Below the pieces are notes generated by a model that saw only the letters and a list, made by a program, of their open reading frames with translations, was not told the origin of the DNA and made no database searches. This document shows positions 52,560-64,000 of a stretch of DNA of 64,000 nucleotides, in pieces; within the stretch, counting starts at the first letter, position 1, and each line of letters begins with the position of its first letter. This DNA comes from Prorocentrum cordatum (taxonomy: Eukaryota; Sar; Dinophyceae; Prorocentrales; Prorocentraceae): NCBI GenBank assembly GCA_963575745.1, contig CAUYUJ010016059.1, positions 1,187,349-1,251,348 of the forward strand, in the 5' to 3' direction. Position numbers and translations under genes: made by a program.

Positions 52560-52970
52560 GGACTGCGTTGCAGTTATCTTGGGAAAGGAGGGGGAGGCAG
52601 GAGGAGTAAACAGGGGACGAGGAGAACGCGGAAGAAGAGAGGATGTAAGGATAATGTGGAGAGAGAAAAGGAGGAGGAGCAGGAGGACGAGGAGGGGGAG
52701 GAGGGGGAGGAGGGGAAGGAGGAGGACGAGGAGGGGGAGGAGGGGGAGGATGATGATGATGGACGAAAATGGGAGGACGGTGATGGAGGCCGATGAGGGG
52801 GAGGACGACAATCGGTGGACGATGATGAAAGGACGAGGGGGGAGAGGGAGGACGAGGAAGAAGAGGAGGAGGACGAGGAGGAGGAGGATGACGATGACGA
52901 TGAGGACGAGGACGAGGAAGAGGAGGAGGGGGAGGAGGAGGAGGAGGAGGAGGAGGAGGAGGAGATCGCC
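52560..52970. repeat. Polypurine tract with GGA/GAC repeats
   Basis: A/G-rich with GAGGAGGGG and GACGAGGAG runs and GAT triplets near 52750. A short (CT)n tract follows at 53100-53140. Confidence 0.85.
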
Positions 52971-53742
52971 ATCGACAAGGAAGGTGGGGGCCACGAGGTC
53001 CGCCGGCTCGACGACGCCCGCGTCGCCCGCGCCCGCCCCCTCACTCGTATCCGCAATTGCGAGGTGCTACGTATTATTTTGATGTTCTCTCGTTGTCGGT
53101 CTCTCTGTCTCTCTCTCTCTCTCTTTCTCGCTGTCTCCCTCTGTCCCTCCCTACTGATCTCAATATCATGGTCGCATCCTAAAGCCACCCAAGGTACGTC
53201 ATGCATCTGTGATAAATACCTTGTAAGGTCCTGCCTCAGTAGAACCTGGACCTGCTTCGCGTGAAGCTAGGTGGTCACCAATGACCTCGTCGATCGCGAC
53301 GACGCGCGGAACCTGTTAAGCGAGCCATTCGTGGATCACCAGTGGGCCATTAGGGGGTCAACATCATTAGTGGGTCTGTAGCGGGGGCAAATTCTGAGCG
53401 TGTCTTTATCTGTTAGTGGTACCATCAGTGGGGCAATTCATAAGGCCATGAGTGGGTGGTTGGTGCCCGAACTAATGGGCCCAACGCAAAACAACATATG
53501 ATATGTTATGCTGGGCACTGCGTCCGGACTGCCCATTCTGCTTTACGTGTTTGGGTTCGGGTGGAATGATCGGCGCTGGTATCCTCAGCAAGGCTGGCTG
53601 TTGACTAAATCCTGCTCGGACAATCTCGGACATCGGCGCAAGGCCATCGTGCCCTACAGCATGCAAATGTCAACCGCAGCAGCGGAACAAAAACACGTAC
53701 GTACGATGAGCCACTGTCTGACACCCTCTTTTCTATACTGAC

Positions 53743-53879
53743 CTGCCGAGACGCAATCCAACACGTCACCGACGACGAAAGGATTCTTGATGATCATTAC
53801 GTCGTCCATGAAGGCCCCGCCGACCTTGAGTGTATCGCGGGAACGCGGTGCACACATAAGTCGGATGAGACGAAGCGTT
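53743..53879 (-). CDS. Candidate internal exon, protein not recognised
   Basis: A 137-nt piece between an acceptor (TTATTTGCCAG|AA) and a textbook donor (GGCAG|GTCAGT). It reads TLRLIRLMCAPRSRDTLKVG, then GAFMDDVMIIKNPFVVGDVL, then DCVSAG. Entry is in phase 2 and exit in phase 1. It lies in one of the few non-repetitive stretches (53151-54290). Its mixed composition does not look like a chance frame of GC-rich DNA. No family is recognised, and neighbouring exons were not found. Confidence 0.42.
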
Positions 53880-54289
53880 CTGGCAAATAACCACTAAGAA
53901 CATTACGCATTACCATCACTGCCCGCTCGTTTGTGTTGCTGCTGGCTCGAGAACACACATTGGCACTCGGCAAATCATGACATCGATCCCTCTATTCCTC
54001 TCTCTCTCACTCTCTTTCTCCCTCCCTCGATCTCCCATTATGTTTCTGTCTGTCTTTGTCTACTCTCACCCCTCTGTCAACACCACCCATCTTTTTCACT
54101 TCTTGGTGCATCTCACAGCAGAGGTGCACAACTCACCGTTCTCATTGCCGTTGGCATAGCGCGTTTTTTGCTGGAGCATCCGTCACCGTGTCTTCCGGCA
54201 AGTTGAGGAACGGTGGGATGGCAAGTCCTACCTGGCAGGTTGTCTGTAACACCAGCAAGGCCCCCGCCCCCTTTCCACCAACACTGGTT

Positions 54290-54395
54290 CCAGAGGCACG
54301 CAGCAGCCCTCAAGAAAGACCCCAAGAGGGTACACATTGGCCCCCAAAGGGTTCCAAGACAGTCCCAGGACGCTCTCCAGGAACATCAAGGGCGC
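54290..54395. repeat. Short CCAAGA-family patch
   Basis: CAAGAAAGACCCCAAGAGGG, CCAAAGGGTTCCAAGACAG and similar words, without a visible core. Confidence 0.4.
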
Positions 54396-54741
54396 CCCAC
54401 TTCGCGTTCTCGCGCCTCCCCACAAGGGAGAAGGAGGAGGAGGAGGAATCGGAGCCGAAGCGCGAAGCGCACGTCGCGCCCTCGAGGGCGCCCTTGAGCA
54501 TACCAGGGAGCTCAAGCACATGGACCTCTCTTACATTTCCCCGCCTGTGCCATGGGCTTCCTACTTGCACCTCGCAGGGTTCGCCCGGTGGGCTCCGGTC
54601 GCCGCCTCGTCGCCGCCTCGTGTGCCTGCTGGCCACTCCGAGCTTCCGGCCATCGCCCGTCGCCGACTCGTCGCGCCCAATGCGCCCGCTGGCGTGTGCG
54701 AGGTTCGCATGGTGGCCGCCCGTTGTTGGGCGTCGCGCCAC

Positions 54742-54767
54742 GGGGGGGGGGGGGGGGGGGGGGGGGG
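54742..54767. repeat. G26 homopolymer
   Basis: Twenty-six consecutive G, the longest single-base run in the window, inside GC-rich unassigned DNA (54396-55259). It is prone to G-quadruplex formation and to sequencing error. Confidence 0.9.
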
Positions 54768-55259
54768 AGGGGGCAACGAAGGCTGCAGAAAAAGGGGACC
54801 TCGAGGTTCTCCGGAGGGGCCCTCCCGGGCCCGACAAGTGCACCTTTCTTCCCCCCTCTCCCCATTTCATCGCCCCCACTAGGCAACGTCCAGAGGCCGC
54901 CCGTCGTCGCCTCGTCTCCGCCCCGCACGCTCTCTGGCGTCTCCGGGCTTCCGCCAGGTAGCCGCCCGGCGCCGAGTCCCGACCCCGTCCTCGGGACCGG
55001 TTTTTTCATCCCGAGTCGGTTTTTTGACGGTCCCTCCTCCTGCGTCTCTGGAGCTTCAGCCTGCACTCCGAAGAGTGCCTGCGTGACCACGCAGACTGCA
55101 CCACGTAGACTGGATCCCATAGAATGCGCACATGACATAGCGTGGACATCGATAGCGCAAGAGCCCATACCATGGAGTCCGCGCTGGTAACCAGTATGGT
55201 GCTTTTCGATCTCCACGCTCTTCGGTTGAACATCGCACCCAGTGCGGTCGTCGAAATCC

Positions 55260-55580
55260 CTGTTGGGGCCCATTGAGAGCGCAAAGAGGGCCCCTGGACG
55301 GCCCAAGACGGCCCCAAGAGAGCCCAGCTGACTCAAAAGGGCTTTCAGAGAGAACCAAGATGTCGTATGAAGGCACGCAGACGGTCCAAGAAGGTCCCAA
55401 CACGGCTCCACGACGGCACCAAGATACACCCCAGACCAGACGGCCAAAATGGCACCAAGATGGCCCAAGAGGGTCGTGAGACGGCGAATGGGAGACACGA
55501 CGACTGAAGAGGGCCCCACGAAACTAACAATACTGCCCCACAAGATCCCAAGACAGCACCAAGACGGCCCGGATAAGCCC
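55260..55580. repeat. Diverged CCAAGACGG-family patch
   Basis: GGCCCAAGACGGCCCCAAGA at about 55300 and later CCAAGAAGG, CCAAGATGG and CAAGACAGC words. The region 55581-56928 is unique and unassigned apart from a weak minus-strand frame at 55904-56104. Confidence 0.5.
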
Positions 55581-56928
55581 CACGGCCGCTCCTCAGAAGA
55601 GGAGACGTGAAGCATCGCGTGTTCTGCTTCTTTGGAAGGTGCTTGCAGGATCGTCACACGGAGTGGTCCGCTCGCACGGCGACGTATTTACTTATCATCT
55701 CGTTGACATCATGTCCTCAAGTTCTGTATCTGCGCGCGGGAATGGATGTTCAATGTTGGGGGTGCTCGGATCGAGGAAGGCGGAGAACACGAGGGCTTCG
55801 GGACCCTCTGGAACCCCAGATCTTGCCGGAACCCGCGCGCCCCTCCGAGACGCCGACACCCACATCCTAAAGCTGACGGGACTTAGACAGCATTTTGACA
55901 GGATCATATCAACAAATTGGCAAATACCCCTGCTGACACCAACAACCAGAGCCTACAACAGCCGCGACCAATATCAGTGCGCCACATGTTCGCCGCCGCC
56001 TGAGACATGTTGGACGCAGCAGGATATGAACCCCAACAGATGGCCCATAATGTTGGATCAATCGTAATGCAGGCCGAGGCCAGCTTGAAGAATACATCGC
56101 TCATGTCTCTTAGTGCTGTTTCCCGATTGTGCTGAATGGTGACAATTCCCAGCCGTGGTTAACTACACGCTGTCATAAACAATTGCAAGCGTGATGGGGA
56201 AGCCTGGCCTCCTCCAACGCTCAATCTAGCATGCGCGGGAGGGCGGTGAACCGAACGGCGACCAACTTCGAGCACTTACTTCGACGGCACTGACACTGCA
56301 AGGTCGCACGAAGCCGTTGGCGCAAAACCTGCGGAATCTGATACAAGATTCCCTCCAATCCCAAGCGGCACCGGCCGGAACCTAGCCGAGTCTGAGCGGC
56401 ACCTGGGTGGCACCCTGGAGAGGCCCGCAGGCATCCCGAGGAGCCAGCCCATGGGGACCCAACAGCGTGCGGAGAGTCACGCGGGCCCCGCCGCCCTGAT
56501 ACCCCCGAGAAGCAAGCGGGGGGGTGGCAGGGGGGGAGGGCGAGCGAGGGAGAAGGACTTCAGGGAAGGGAGGCGCTGTGGGGATTGCCTTCGTTCGTCC
56601 CCTTCCTCCTCTGTCCCGTTTCCCTCCCCTCCTTCCCCCCTCTCCCCTTCCGGCGAATCAGATGCGCAATCCAACAAATCCTCTCCCCTTCCATAAGCCT
56701 GTGCCGCTCCTGCTAACGCATGGGGGGCGCGCCCCTGGGTGCCGCGTCTTCCGAGGAAGAGCGCCAATTCTCGAATCTCAGGGACTCGAGGGGTTCCAGT
56801 CCCCCTTTCGCCAACAGATCGGAAAGCGCCAAACGCTGGGTGCTCACAGCCGCGTGCCCCAAGAGGCCGCGTCTTCCGAGGGCGAACCGTGCTTCCCGAA
56901 TCTCGATGAATCCTGCTTGTTCGAACGG

Positions 56929-58016
56929 ACGTCTCCGACGACTTCGACGACGACAACGACGCCGACGCCGACGACGACGAAGACGACGACGACGACGCCA
57001 ACGAAGGCGACGACGAGGAAGGAGGAAGGACGACGACGGCGACAGCGACGACAACGACGAAGGAGGAGGGAGGACGGTGACGACGCGAACGACGACGAAG
57101 GAGGAAGGACGGCGACGCCGACGACGACAACGACGAGGGAGGAGGGAAGACGACGACAACGACGACGACGACGGCGACGACATAGGAGGGACGACGATGA
57201 GACGCCGACGACGGACGACGACGACGACGTGGGAGGAGGAGGAAGGACGACCACGGCGACAACGACGATGGAAACGACCACGACGCCAAAGAGGACGACG
57301 ACGACAAACAGGAGAAAAGACAGAGGACGACGTAGGCGACGACGACGACGACGCGGGAGGAGGGAGGACGGCGACGACGACGACGACGACGCAAGAGCGC
57401 GCGCGCACGCTTTTGTTGAAAATCCGTGTTGCGAAACCTTGGGTTCTTGTAGGTTTTTTGGACGCACGATTTTGAAATCCTTCCGAAACCGATGGGTTTC
57501 GAAGGTTTTCGGCATACGTCCGCGACGACGCGCGCGTCTGCACTTCGTCCCATTTTTTGCAGAGGATTCTCGCGACGGCACACGCGCAAGGGCGTTCGAC
57601 AGATTTCGACATGCGCGCGCGCGAAGCCCGTTTGGTAGCATTTTGTGAAAATCTTGAAAAAAAACCTATGGTTTTCTTAAGATTTCGCAAGAGCTCGCGC
57701 GGAAGTTGTTTTAGCAAACCAGTGTTGCGAAACCATGTGTTTTTGTATGTTTTTCGGAAACTCGATTGCGAAATCCTTCCGGCACCGAAGGTTTTTGAAG
57801 GATTTCGGCATGCGCGCGCGACGACGCGCGCGTGTGCACTTCGTCCCATTTGTTGCAAGGGATTCGCGAAAAAGTGTTATGTTGGAAAGAAAAATGTCCC
57901 CGCATAGTGTTATTTGACAGGGAACCGCAGGGGGGGGGGGAACCCGGCTTGGCTGGGATGGTATGAATTCATATATAGGATGGACATGTGGTCAAAATCA
58001 TATATGATTTACAGCA
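56929..58016. repeat. 1.1-kb direct repeat, copy 1
   Basis: This begins with a GAC-rich block (to about 57390). About 470 bp of complex DNA follows, holding two diverged 145-bp sub-units (about 57428-57573 and 57729-57870; each runs from GTTGCGAAACC through GAAATCCTTCC and a CGCGCGACGACGCGCGCG word to CACTTCGTCCCA). It ends in an AT-rich strip with TAGGATGGACATGTGGTC. Copy 2 lies 1417 bp downstream in the complex part. Confidence 0.9.
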
Positions 58017-58285
58017 CGCGCGGGGGAACCGATAAGTCCGGGGGGGGGGGGTAGAATCTATTAGTCTTTTAGAAAAGAGAATCCACTTTGACCGTCTTGA
58101 AGCTGTCCTCTCCGCTGCTCGTGCAAACGTCCCACCCTCCCACCAGCAACTTGGTCGCAAGACATCTTAAGACAAGACCGTGACGGTAGGTACCACATGG
58201 CACTTGGCCACGACACCGACGCCGACGACGACAGCGACAACGACGACGACGGCGCCGCCGACACCGACTACGACGACACCGACGA

Positions 58286-59430
58286 CGTCTCCAACGACTT
58301 CGACGACGACAACGACAACGACGACACCGACGACGACGACGCCGACGACGACGATGACGACGACGACGATGACGCCGACGCCGACGACGCCGACGACGAC
58401 GACGAAGACAACGACGACGACAACGACGACGCCAACAAAGACGACGACAAGGGAGGAGGGAGGACGACGACGGCGACAACGACGACAACGACGACAACGA
58501 CGAGGGAGGAGGGAGGACGGCGACGACGCGAACGACGAAGAAGGAGGAAGGACGGCGACGCCGACGACGACAACGACGAGGGAGGAGGGAAGACGACGAC
58601 AACGACGACGACGAGACGCCGACGACGGACGACGGCGACGACGACGAGGCAGGAGGAGGAAGGACGACCACGGCGACAACGACGACGGAAACGACCACGA
58701 CGCCAAAGAGGACGACGACGACGAACACGAGGAAAGACACAGGACGACGTAGGCGACGACGACGACGACGCGGGAGGAGGGAGGACGGCGACGACGACGA
58801 CGACGACGCAAGAGCGCGCGCGCACGCTTTTGTTGAAAATCCGTGTTGCGAAACCTTGTGTTTTTGTAGGTTTTTTTGGACACACGATTTTGAAATCCTT
58901 CCGAAACCGCTGAGTTTTGAAGGTTTTCGGCATACGCGCGCGACGACGCGCGCGTCTGCACTTCGTCCCATTTTTTGCAGAGGATTCTCGCGACGGCACA
59001 CGCGCAAGGGCGTTCGACAGATTTCGACATGCGCGCGCGCGAAGCCCGTTTGGTAGCATGTTGTGAAAATCTTGAAAAAAAAACCTATGGTTTTCTTAAG
59101 ATTTCGCAAGAGCTCGCGCGGAAGTTTTTTAGCAAACCAGTGTTGCGAAACCATGTGTTTTTGTATGTTTTTCGGAAACTCGATTGCGAAATCCTTCCGG
59201 CACCGAAGGTTTTTGAAGGATTTCGGCATGCGCGCGCGACGACGCGCGCGTGCGCACTTCGTCCCACTTTTGCAAGGGTTTCGTGAAAAAGTGCTATGTT
59301 AGAATCAAACATGTCACCGCATAGTTTTTTTTACAATGGAACCTCAGGGGGGGATACCGGTTGGCCTGGGACATTGCGATGTCACATTTAGGATGGACAT
59401 GTGGTCATAATCATATATGATTTACATACC
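58286..59430. repeat. 1.1-kb direct repeat, copy 2
   Basis: It matches copy 1 from CGTCTCCAACGACTTCGACG to ATCATATATGATTTACA with few differences in the complex part (GCAAGAGCGCGCGCGCACGC at 57391 and 58808) and indels in the GAC-rich part. The spacer 58017-58285 contains a G10 run and further GAC repeats. Confidence 0.9.
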
Positions 59431-59454
59431 CGAAAAAAGGAGAATATATGTGGT

Positions 59455-59735
59455 GCACCTTATGTTCTGCGATCTATGACGCTGGTGTACTCTACGCGGT
59501 GCATTCTACGCTTAGCTGCCCCGATACGAACACGCAACACGTAGCGTATTGATACGGAGCGCAGCACGTAGTACCCTGAAAACGTAGGTATCACGCGATA
59601 CGCTCGCCAAAACGTGGGCCAATACTCTGAGTCAAAACGTATTGACACGGACGCGTTGAGCACGGTACGTGTTGCGTATCAAAACGCGCGTATCGAGGCA
59701 GCTAAGATTCTACGTGGTCCAATCTATGATGCGCA
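59455..59735. mobile_element. Candidate foldback element rich in TACG words
   Basis: CTTAGCTGCCCCGATACG and ACGCAACACGTA (left, about 59511-59545) recur inverted as CGTATCGAGGCAGCTAAG and TACGTGTTGCGTAT (right, about 59665-59708). Outer TCTACG and ATCTATGA words are also inverted. The centre is unique. No target-site duplication was identified. Confidence 0.5.
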
Positions 59736-59744
59736 ATCTGGGCG

Positions 59745-59945
59745 GCGACGGGGCGGCGATGGCCAGCACGGGGCCGCCAGACCGCCTTCGAGGCCCAGAC
59801 GACGGGTGGCGACGGGGCGGCGACGGGGCGGCGACGGCAACCACATAGTAGCCAGACCGAAGAGACGGCCCAGACGACGCGCGGCGACGAGGCGGCGATG
59901 GGGCGGCGACGGCGGCCAGATAGCCGCTAGCCCGAAGTCACGGCC
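59745..59945. repeat. Tandem repeat of about 67 bp, three units
   Basis: Each unit has GGCGACGGGGCGGCGA, then a CCAGACCG- or AGCCCGAAG-type word, then GGCCCAG. Confidence 0.75.
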
Positions 59946-59995
59946 CAGTTCCTGAGACAGCAATAAGAACCCCTAAGTACAAACACGGTTGGGGG

Positions 59996-60085
59996 AGTGT
60001 GTGTATATATATGCATATGTATATATATTTATATATATATATATGTATGTATGTATATGTATGTATATATATACATATTGCGGAC
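59996..60085. repeat. (TATG)n / (TA)n microsatellite
   Basis: TGTGTA, TATATA and TATGTATG words over 90 bp. Confidence 0.9.
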
Positions 60086-60239
60086 AAAAGAGAGGTACAT
60101 GACGAAGGGCCGAGAAGGCGCAAACGTGTTTTACGCAGCCAGCTCGCACTGCCAAGTCACTCCGCCGGGACACTCAGAGCAACACCGCCAACAGGGCCAC
60201 TTGGAACCACCTTCCATGCCATGCGCGCCATCGAAGGGC

Positions 60240-61010
60240 TTCGTCGCATCGTCCTCAGATTCCTGCTGCTGCTCTTCCTACCCGTCCTCTGCCTCATCAA
60301 CCAATTACCCGGCCACATCCTTCTTACCCGTTTATCCCCCATCCCTCTCGTCATCTTCCACGTGTTCCTTTTCCTTCTGGTGGCCCTCGTTCCATTAGAT
60401 CCCCCCATATTCAAACTCAGTCTCATCCTCCTCCAATCTTACTTCCTGCCGCTGCTGCTCACCCTCATCGCACGCCTCATCCTCCTCCATCTCTTCATCC
60501 TTCCCTTTCTGCTTCCTCTCTTCCCCCATGGCCTCGTGTTTCTGCCAACGCTTATTCACTTTCCCCCTTCTCCTCCCACTCTCCTTCTCTCCCCCTCCCT
60601 CCCCTGACTGATGAGTCCCTCGTCCTGCTGCTGATCCTCCTAGCTCCGCTGCTCCTCCCCCTCACCCCCCCTCCCTCTTCTGCCTTCGCCCCCCCCCCAT
60701 CCATTCGATTCCCCATCCGCCAGCCCCCACTCCCCTCCTCCTGGCGACGCCAATCTTCGTCGGGAGCTGCAGGGGGGGGAGGGGGAGGAGAGGATGGAGG
60801 GAAGCAGGGCGTGGCGGGGCAGAGGGAGGAGGGAGGGAGGGGCAGGGGAGGGAGGATGGAACAAGTCCGTGGTCTCTTGATTGGGGAGGCGGCGAAGGGA
60901 AGAGAGGGAGGGGGGAGTGAAGTGCAGGTGAGGTGTGCGAGAGAGAGAGAGGATGGCGAGTGAGGGTAAGAGGGAGGAGAACGTGACGGGATGAGGGGGG
61001 AGAGGGGGCA
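60240..61010. repeat. Polypyrimidine tract followed by polypurine tract
   Basis: C/T-rich to about 60730, then G/A-rich to about 61010, so the two halves are loosely inverted. The region 61011-62090 is unique with no supported gene. Confidence 0.7.
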
Positions 61011-62094
61011 TTAGTGGGGAGAAGGAGTGGACGGTGCGACAGCAGGGAAAGGTCTTGCAGCCCATGCCCATAAGGGCACAACGTCTACGAGAAGATGCGC
61101 GCAGCCAGGGGCCTCCTCTCCAGACCGCCCGCGATAGGGCAAGGATGCCAGGAGTACTCGATGGAAGGGATATGCCATGCAGGCATCGCTGTCAGAAAGG
61201 CTGCGAGGAGGCTGCGGAGCCGACTTCCTACACACAAAGCGGGAAGTGTCAAGGGGTAGTGCTGGATTCCTCTGGCTAGCCTGCGCTGCGTTGGTAGGCC
61301 GCGCCGCGACGCCTGCTTACGCCTGAATCTCGGGTGTGCATCTGCCATGGAGCGAGAGCGGTGGGGTTCCCGCTCACGCGGACCGATTCAGGGTGCCTGC
61401 GGCGGGCTTCTGCCGAACCCATCCTACCCACGACTGTTGGGTCCGTGGCTCGCAGATGCGCAACGCTCCTGCCGTACAACGGTTTTGGTACTGCTCGGTT
61501 CCCCGCTCCCCGATATCACAAGTCGTAAGAGACCCGCGACGCAGTGAAAGGAAATAGAACTGGGCATCTCGATCGTCTCACTGATGATTTCATGCTGCTT
61601 ATCAGCCCTTGAAGGTCCCGAGGGCCAAACCCAGGCAACAACGCCCGCCATGTTGGTTCTGGTGCGCGGATTGCGAAGGCTTCCCCTGCATTGGCCTTCG
61701 ACAGTGAAAGACTGTGAGAATGTCTGGCTCTGCTCGGGCCTTCAGAAGTTTCCCGGGACGTCCAGGTCCCGACCCCACCGTGGACACCTGGATGCCTGGA
61801 CCTGTTCCACGGGTCTGTTTCCCATCCGGAGCCCATACCTTACAGTCCCGGTTCCCTGGATCTGGCTATTCACCCCGAGCCAATGGGCTCCCAAAGACCG
61901 AAAATGAGCAACACCCTCCGACATCTGAAATCGCAGCGGAAGGAAATCTGGGGATGTCCAGGGGTCGAGAATCGGGCCGGCATGCCCATGGAATGGCAGC
62001 AACACCTCCCGAAAACGCCACACGCCCCGTCGCTTTCGCAACGCGGCTCACCTCCTGCTCGCCAGTGCCGCTTCTGCCGATACACCTCCACCAT

Positions 62095-62505
62095 CACCTC
62101 CTCCTCCTCCTCCTCACCCCTCTGCTCTTTCTTCCTCCTCCTCCTCCTCCTCCTCCTCCTCCTCCTCCTCCTCCTCCTCTTCCTCGCCCTCCATTTGATG
62201 ATCACCCACATAGAACATCCTGCTGGTCCATTCTTACTCCTCCTTGTCCTACCTCTCCCGTCCTCCCTCTTCGCGCCTCTCCCTGCTCCGGACTCCCTCC
62301 TGCCTTCCCCCATTCCTCCATGCCTTTCTTTCAAGACGGATAAAAGAATCCCTCTCCCTTCCCTCCTCCGTCCTCCTCCTCCCCTCCTCTTCCTTCTCCG
62401 TCCGATCTCGTCGCTCCCCATCCTCTTTTCCTCCCTCCTCCTTGTTTCTGCCCCCTCCGTCATGCCTCCTACTCCTAAAATACTCGTCCCGTCATCCTCC
62501 CTCAC
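62095..62505. repeat. Polypyrimidine tract with (TCC)n core
   Basis: TCC triplets at about 62132-62178 within C/T-rich DNA. Confidence 0.85.
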
Positions 62506-62532
62506 CTCGGCGGCAAAAACTGTCTGTTGACA

Positions 62533-62578
62533 GACCGCGCGGTGACATTGGGATCCCAGGAGGCCTCACCGCACGGTC
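62533..62578. repeat. Imperfect hairpin with ACCGCGCGGTGA arms
   Basis: GACCGCGCGGTGA and TCACCGCACGGTC are inverted, 20 bases apart. Related GTGCGGTGAC and GGTCACCACAC words follow to 62710. Confidence 0.5.
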
Positions 62579-62879
62579 TGCCACCGCATGGTCTTGAGAC
62601 CTAGGAGGCCCCAGTCGCCCGAGATATCCTCGGAGAACTTCCAGAGCCCCAACATCGTGCGGTGACCCCGAATCCTCACTGACTCACCACACGGCGTGGT
62701 CACCACACAGTTTGGGGGCCCACGATTCGTCCTTCCCCCGCCGAAGCGACGTCATCGTGGTCGCCGCCGTCGCCGTCCTCCCAGGGCGTTGCCTCCACGC
62801 GCAGCACCGGCGACACGGTGCCCTGGCCATCCGCGGCGGCGGGCGCCTCTTGACGGGCTCGCCCGCGCCGGAGTGGAGG

Positions 62880-63130
62880 GCCTCCTGAACCCTCCCTCCT
62901 TCACCTTCTGCCTCCTCCCTCCTGCTCGCTCTGGCTCCCTCGTCGCTCTCTCATCTTTCCTGCTCGCTCTTCAACCTCCTCCTCCTCCTCCTCCTTCTCC
63001 TCCTCCTCCTGCCGCTCCCTCCTCCTCCCCTCCATCTCCTCCTCCTCCTCCATCCTCTTCTTCCATCCTCCTGAACATCCCTCCTCCCCCTCCGGCTCCT
63101 CCTCCTCCGCATGTATCTCGTGGCCCTCCC
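62880..63130. repeat. Polypyrimidine tract with TCC repeats
   Basis: CTCC/TCC-rich on plus, with short TCC runs. The region 63131-63720 is unique, with a small TATATA/GAGAGA patch at 63297-63317. Confidence 0.8.
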
Positions 63131-63724
63131 TCCCCGCGTGCGTGGGGTCAGAGGCCTCCGCAGAGGATGGCAAGAACGGGGTGGACAGCGACGGCGGCGA
63201 CAAACACGGCGAGGCCAAGAACAAAGGAAATGCATTTAGGGAAGACGAAAGGAAGGACAGGAATAGCGGACATGCATAGACATGTACGTACAACACTACA
63301 TATATATAGAGAGAGAGATAAAAAACATAAGAAACAAAAGCCATAAAGATCTACGTGGAATGTACCCGTAAAGTTGTATACAGGTTTAAAGAGGCGCACA
63401 AGTAAGGACACACACATATGTGCATTCATGTATCTATGTAAATGTACAAGACTGTATTGGCGCTACGCGCCTTGGACTTTGGTCCTGCAGTCTTGGCATG
63501 CAGGCAGGAAGGCAACAAGGTAAAACGGAACATTCATCGACAACTCGTTGTTGCCTTTTCTGGCATCGCCGTTGCAATAAAACAATGAGAATATGTCATT
63601 CGTTATGCTTCCCTCATGTTTCCACTTTCTCTCCCTCATTCTCGCCCTACCCCGCGAATTCGCCACCATCCCCAGCTCGTTTTGTGGAGTCTCATCCTAG
63701 GAGAGCCTCCTGGAAGTCTGACGA

Positions 63725-63960
63725 AGGTTTTCAAAGGCTTGTTGGGCCTTCTGGAAGCCTCCTATGTTCCTTCTGGGGTCCACTAGGGACTTCCCCGGGC
63801 CACCCTGCTTCCAACCGCGGTCTCCCCGAACTACCAGGTCACGATTTGGAATGATTCGGGAAGTGTCTTGGGGTCATCTTGGGCCGTCATAGGACTCTAG
63901 TCGGGTCATCTTGGGGCCCTGTTGGGCCGTCTTGGGGCTCCTTTTGGACTGTACAAATCT
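63725..63960. repeat. CCAAGACGG family, inverted orientation
   Basis: CTTCTGGAAGCCTCC words are followed by GTCTTGGGGTCATCTTGGGC and GGGCCGTCTTGGGGCTCC. The patch runs to within 40 bases of the window end. Confidence 0.6.
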
Positions 63961-64000
63961 ATGTGTATAAAGGGAGAGGTAGTATAGAGGGAACGGCAGA

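Noticed and set aside
55904-56104. A small membrane-type exon on the minus strand
   Set aside because: The frame is open for only 66 codons, no acceptor or donor fits, and both strands are equally open there.

Overview
The window is nuclear DNA of a dinoflagellate. The decisive evidence is a complete 22-nt dinoflagellate spliced leader (the trans-spliced 5' end of dinoflagellate mRNAs) written into the genome on the minus strand at 32688-32709, three bases before the ATG of a retrotransposon ORF. High GC, very GC3-rich coding pieces, AG|G splice acceptors and a huge load of simple and tandem repeats agree with this. A GC-rich genus such as Prorocentrum would fit, but the species cannot be told from the sequence.

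There is little conventional gene content. The best host-like coding piece is the terminal exon of a Pif1-like helicase (10835-11596, minus). Short exon candidates with good splice signals lie at 13301-13392 and 53743-53879 (minus). Weaker ones are at 14606-14738, 38712-38825 and 39460-39590.

The centre (21.9-32.7 kb) is retrotransposon territory. A 5'-truncated reverse transcriptase relic lies on the plus strand (21961-22760). Two LINEs stand head to tail on the minus strand: copy A (23105-26109, 5'-truncated inside its endonuclease) and copy B (26174-32709, apparently full length, with the spliced leader at its 5' end). Copy B carries an ORF1-like coiled coil, an apurinic-type endonuclease, a reverse transcriptase, a zinc knuckle and a long Ser/Pro tail. 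Both copies end about 30 nt after their stop codon in a (TCC)n tract, and copy B also begins at a (TCC)n tract. Both carry a few frameshifts or stops, many at homopolymers.

The rest is repeats. They include a foldback element with minisatellite arms (293-1226), a 158-bp MITE with a perfect 5-bp target-site duplication (5006-5163), palindromic arrays of about 100 bp (4.1-7.1 kb), a nested tandem block (7.3-9.2 kb), and a 160-bp satellite with a trimeric higher-order period abutting the helicase exon (11597-12596). A dispersed CCAAGACGG/CCAAGAGGCC family, often with an AT-rich core of about 80 bp, occurs at ten or more sites. A 1.1-kb direct duplication (56.9-59.4 kb) and many GGA/TCC, GAC, GAT, GA, GT and CA microsatellites make up most of the remainder. 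Nearly all long open frames in these regions are translations of repeats, not genes.
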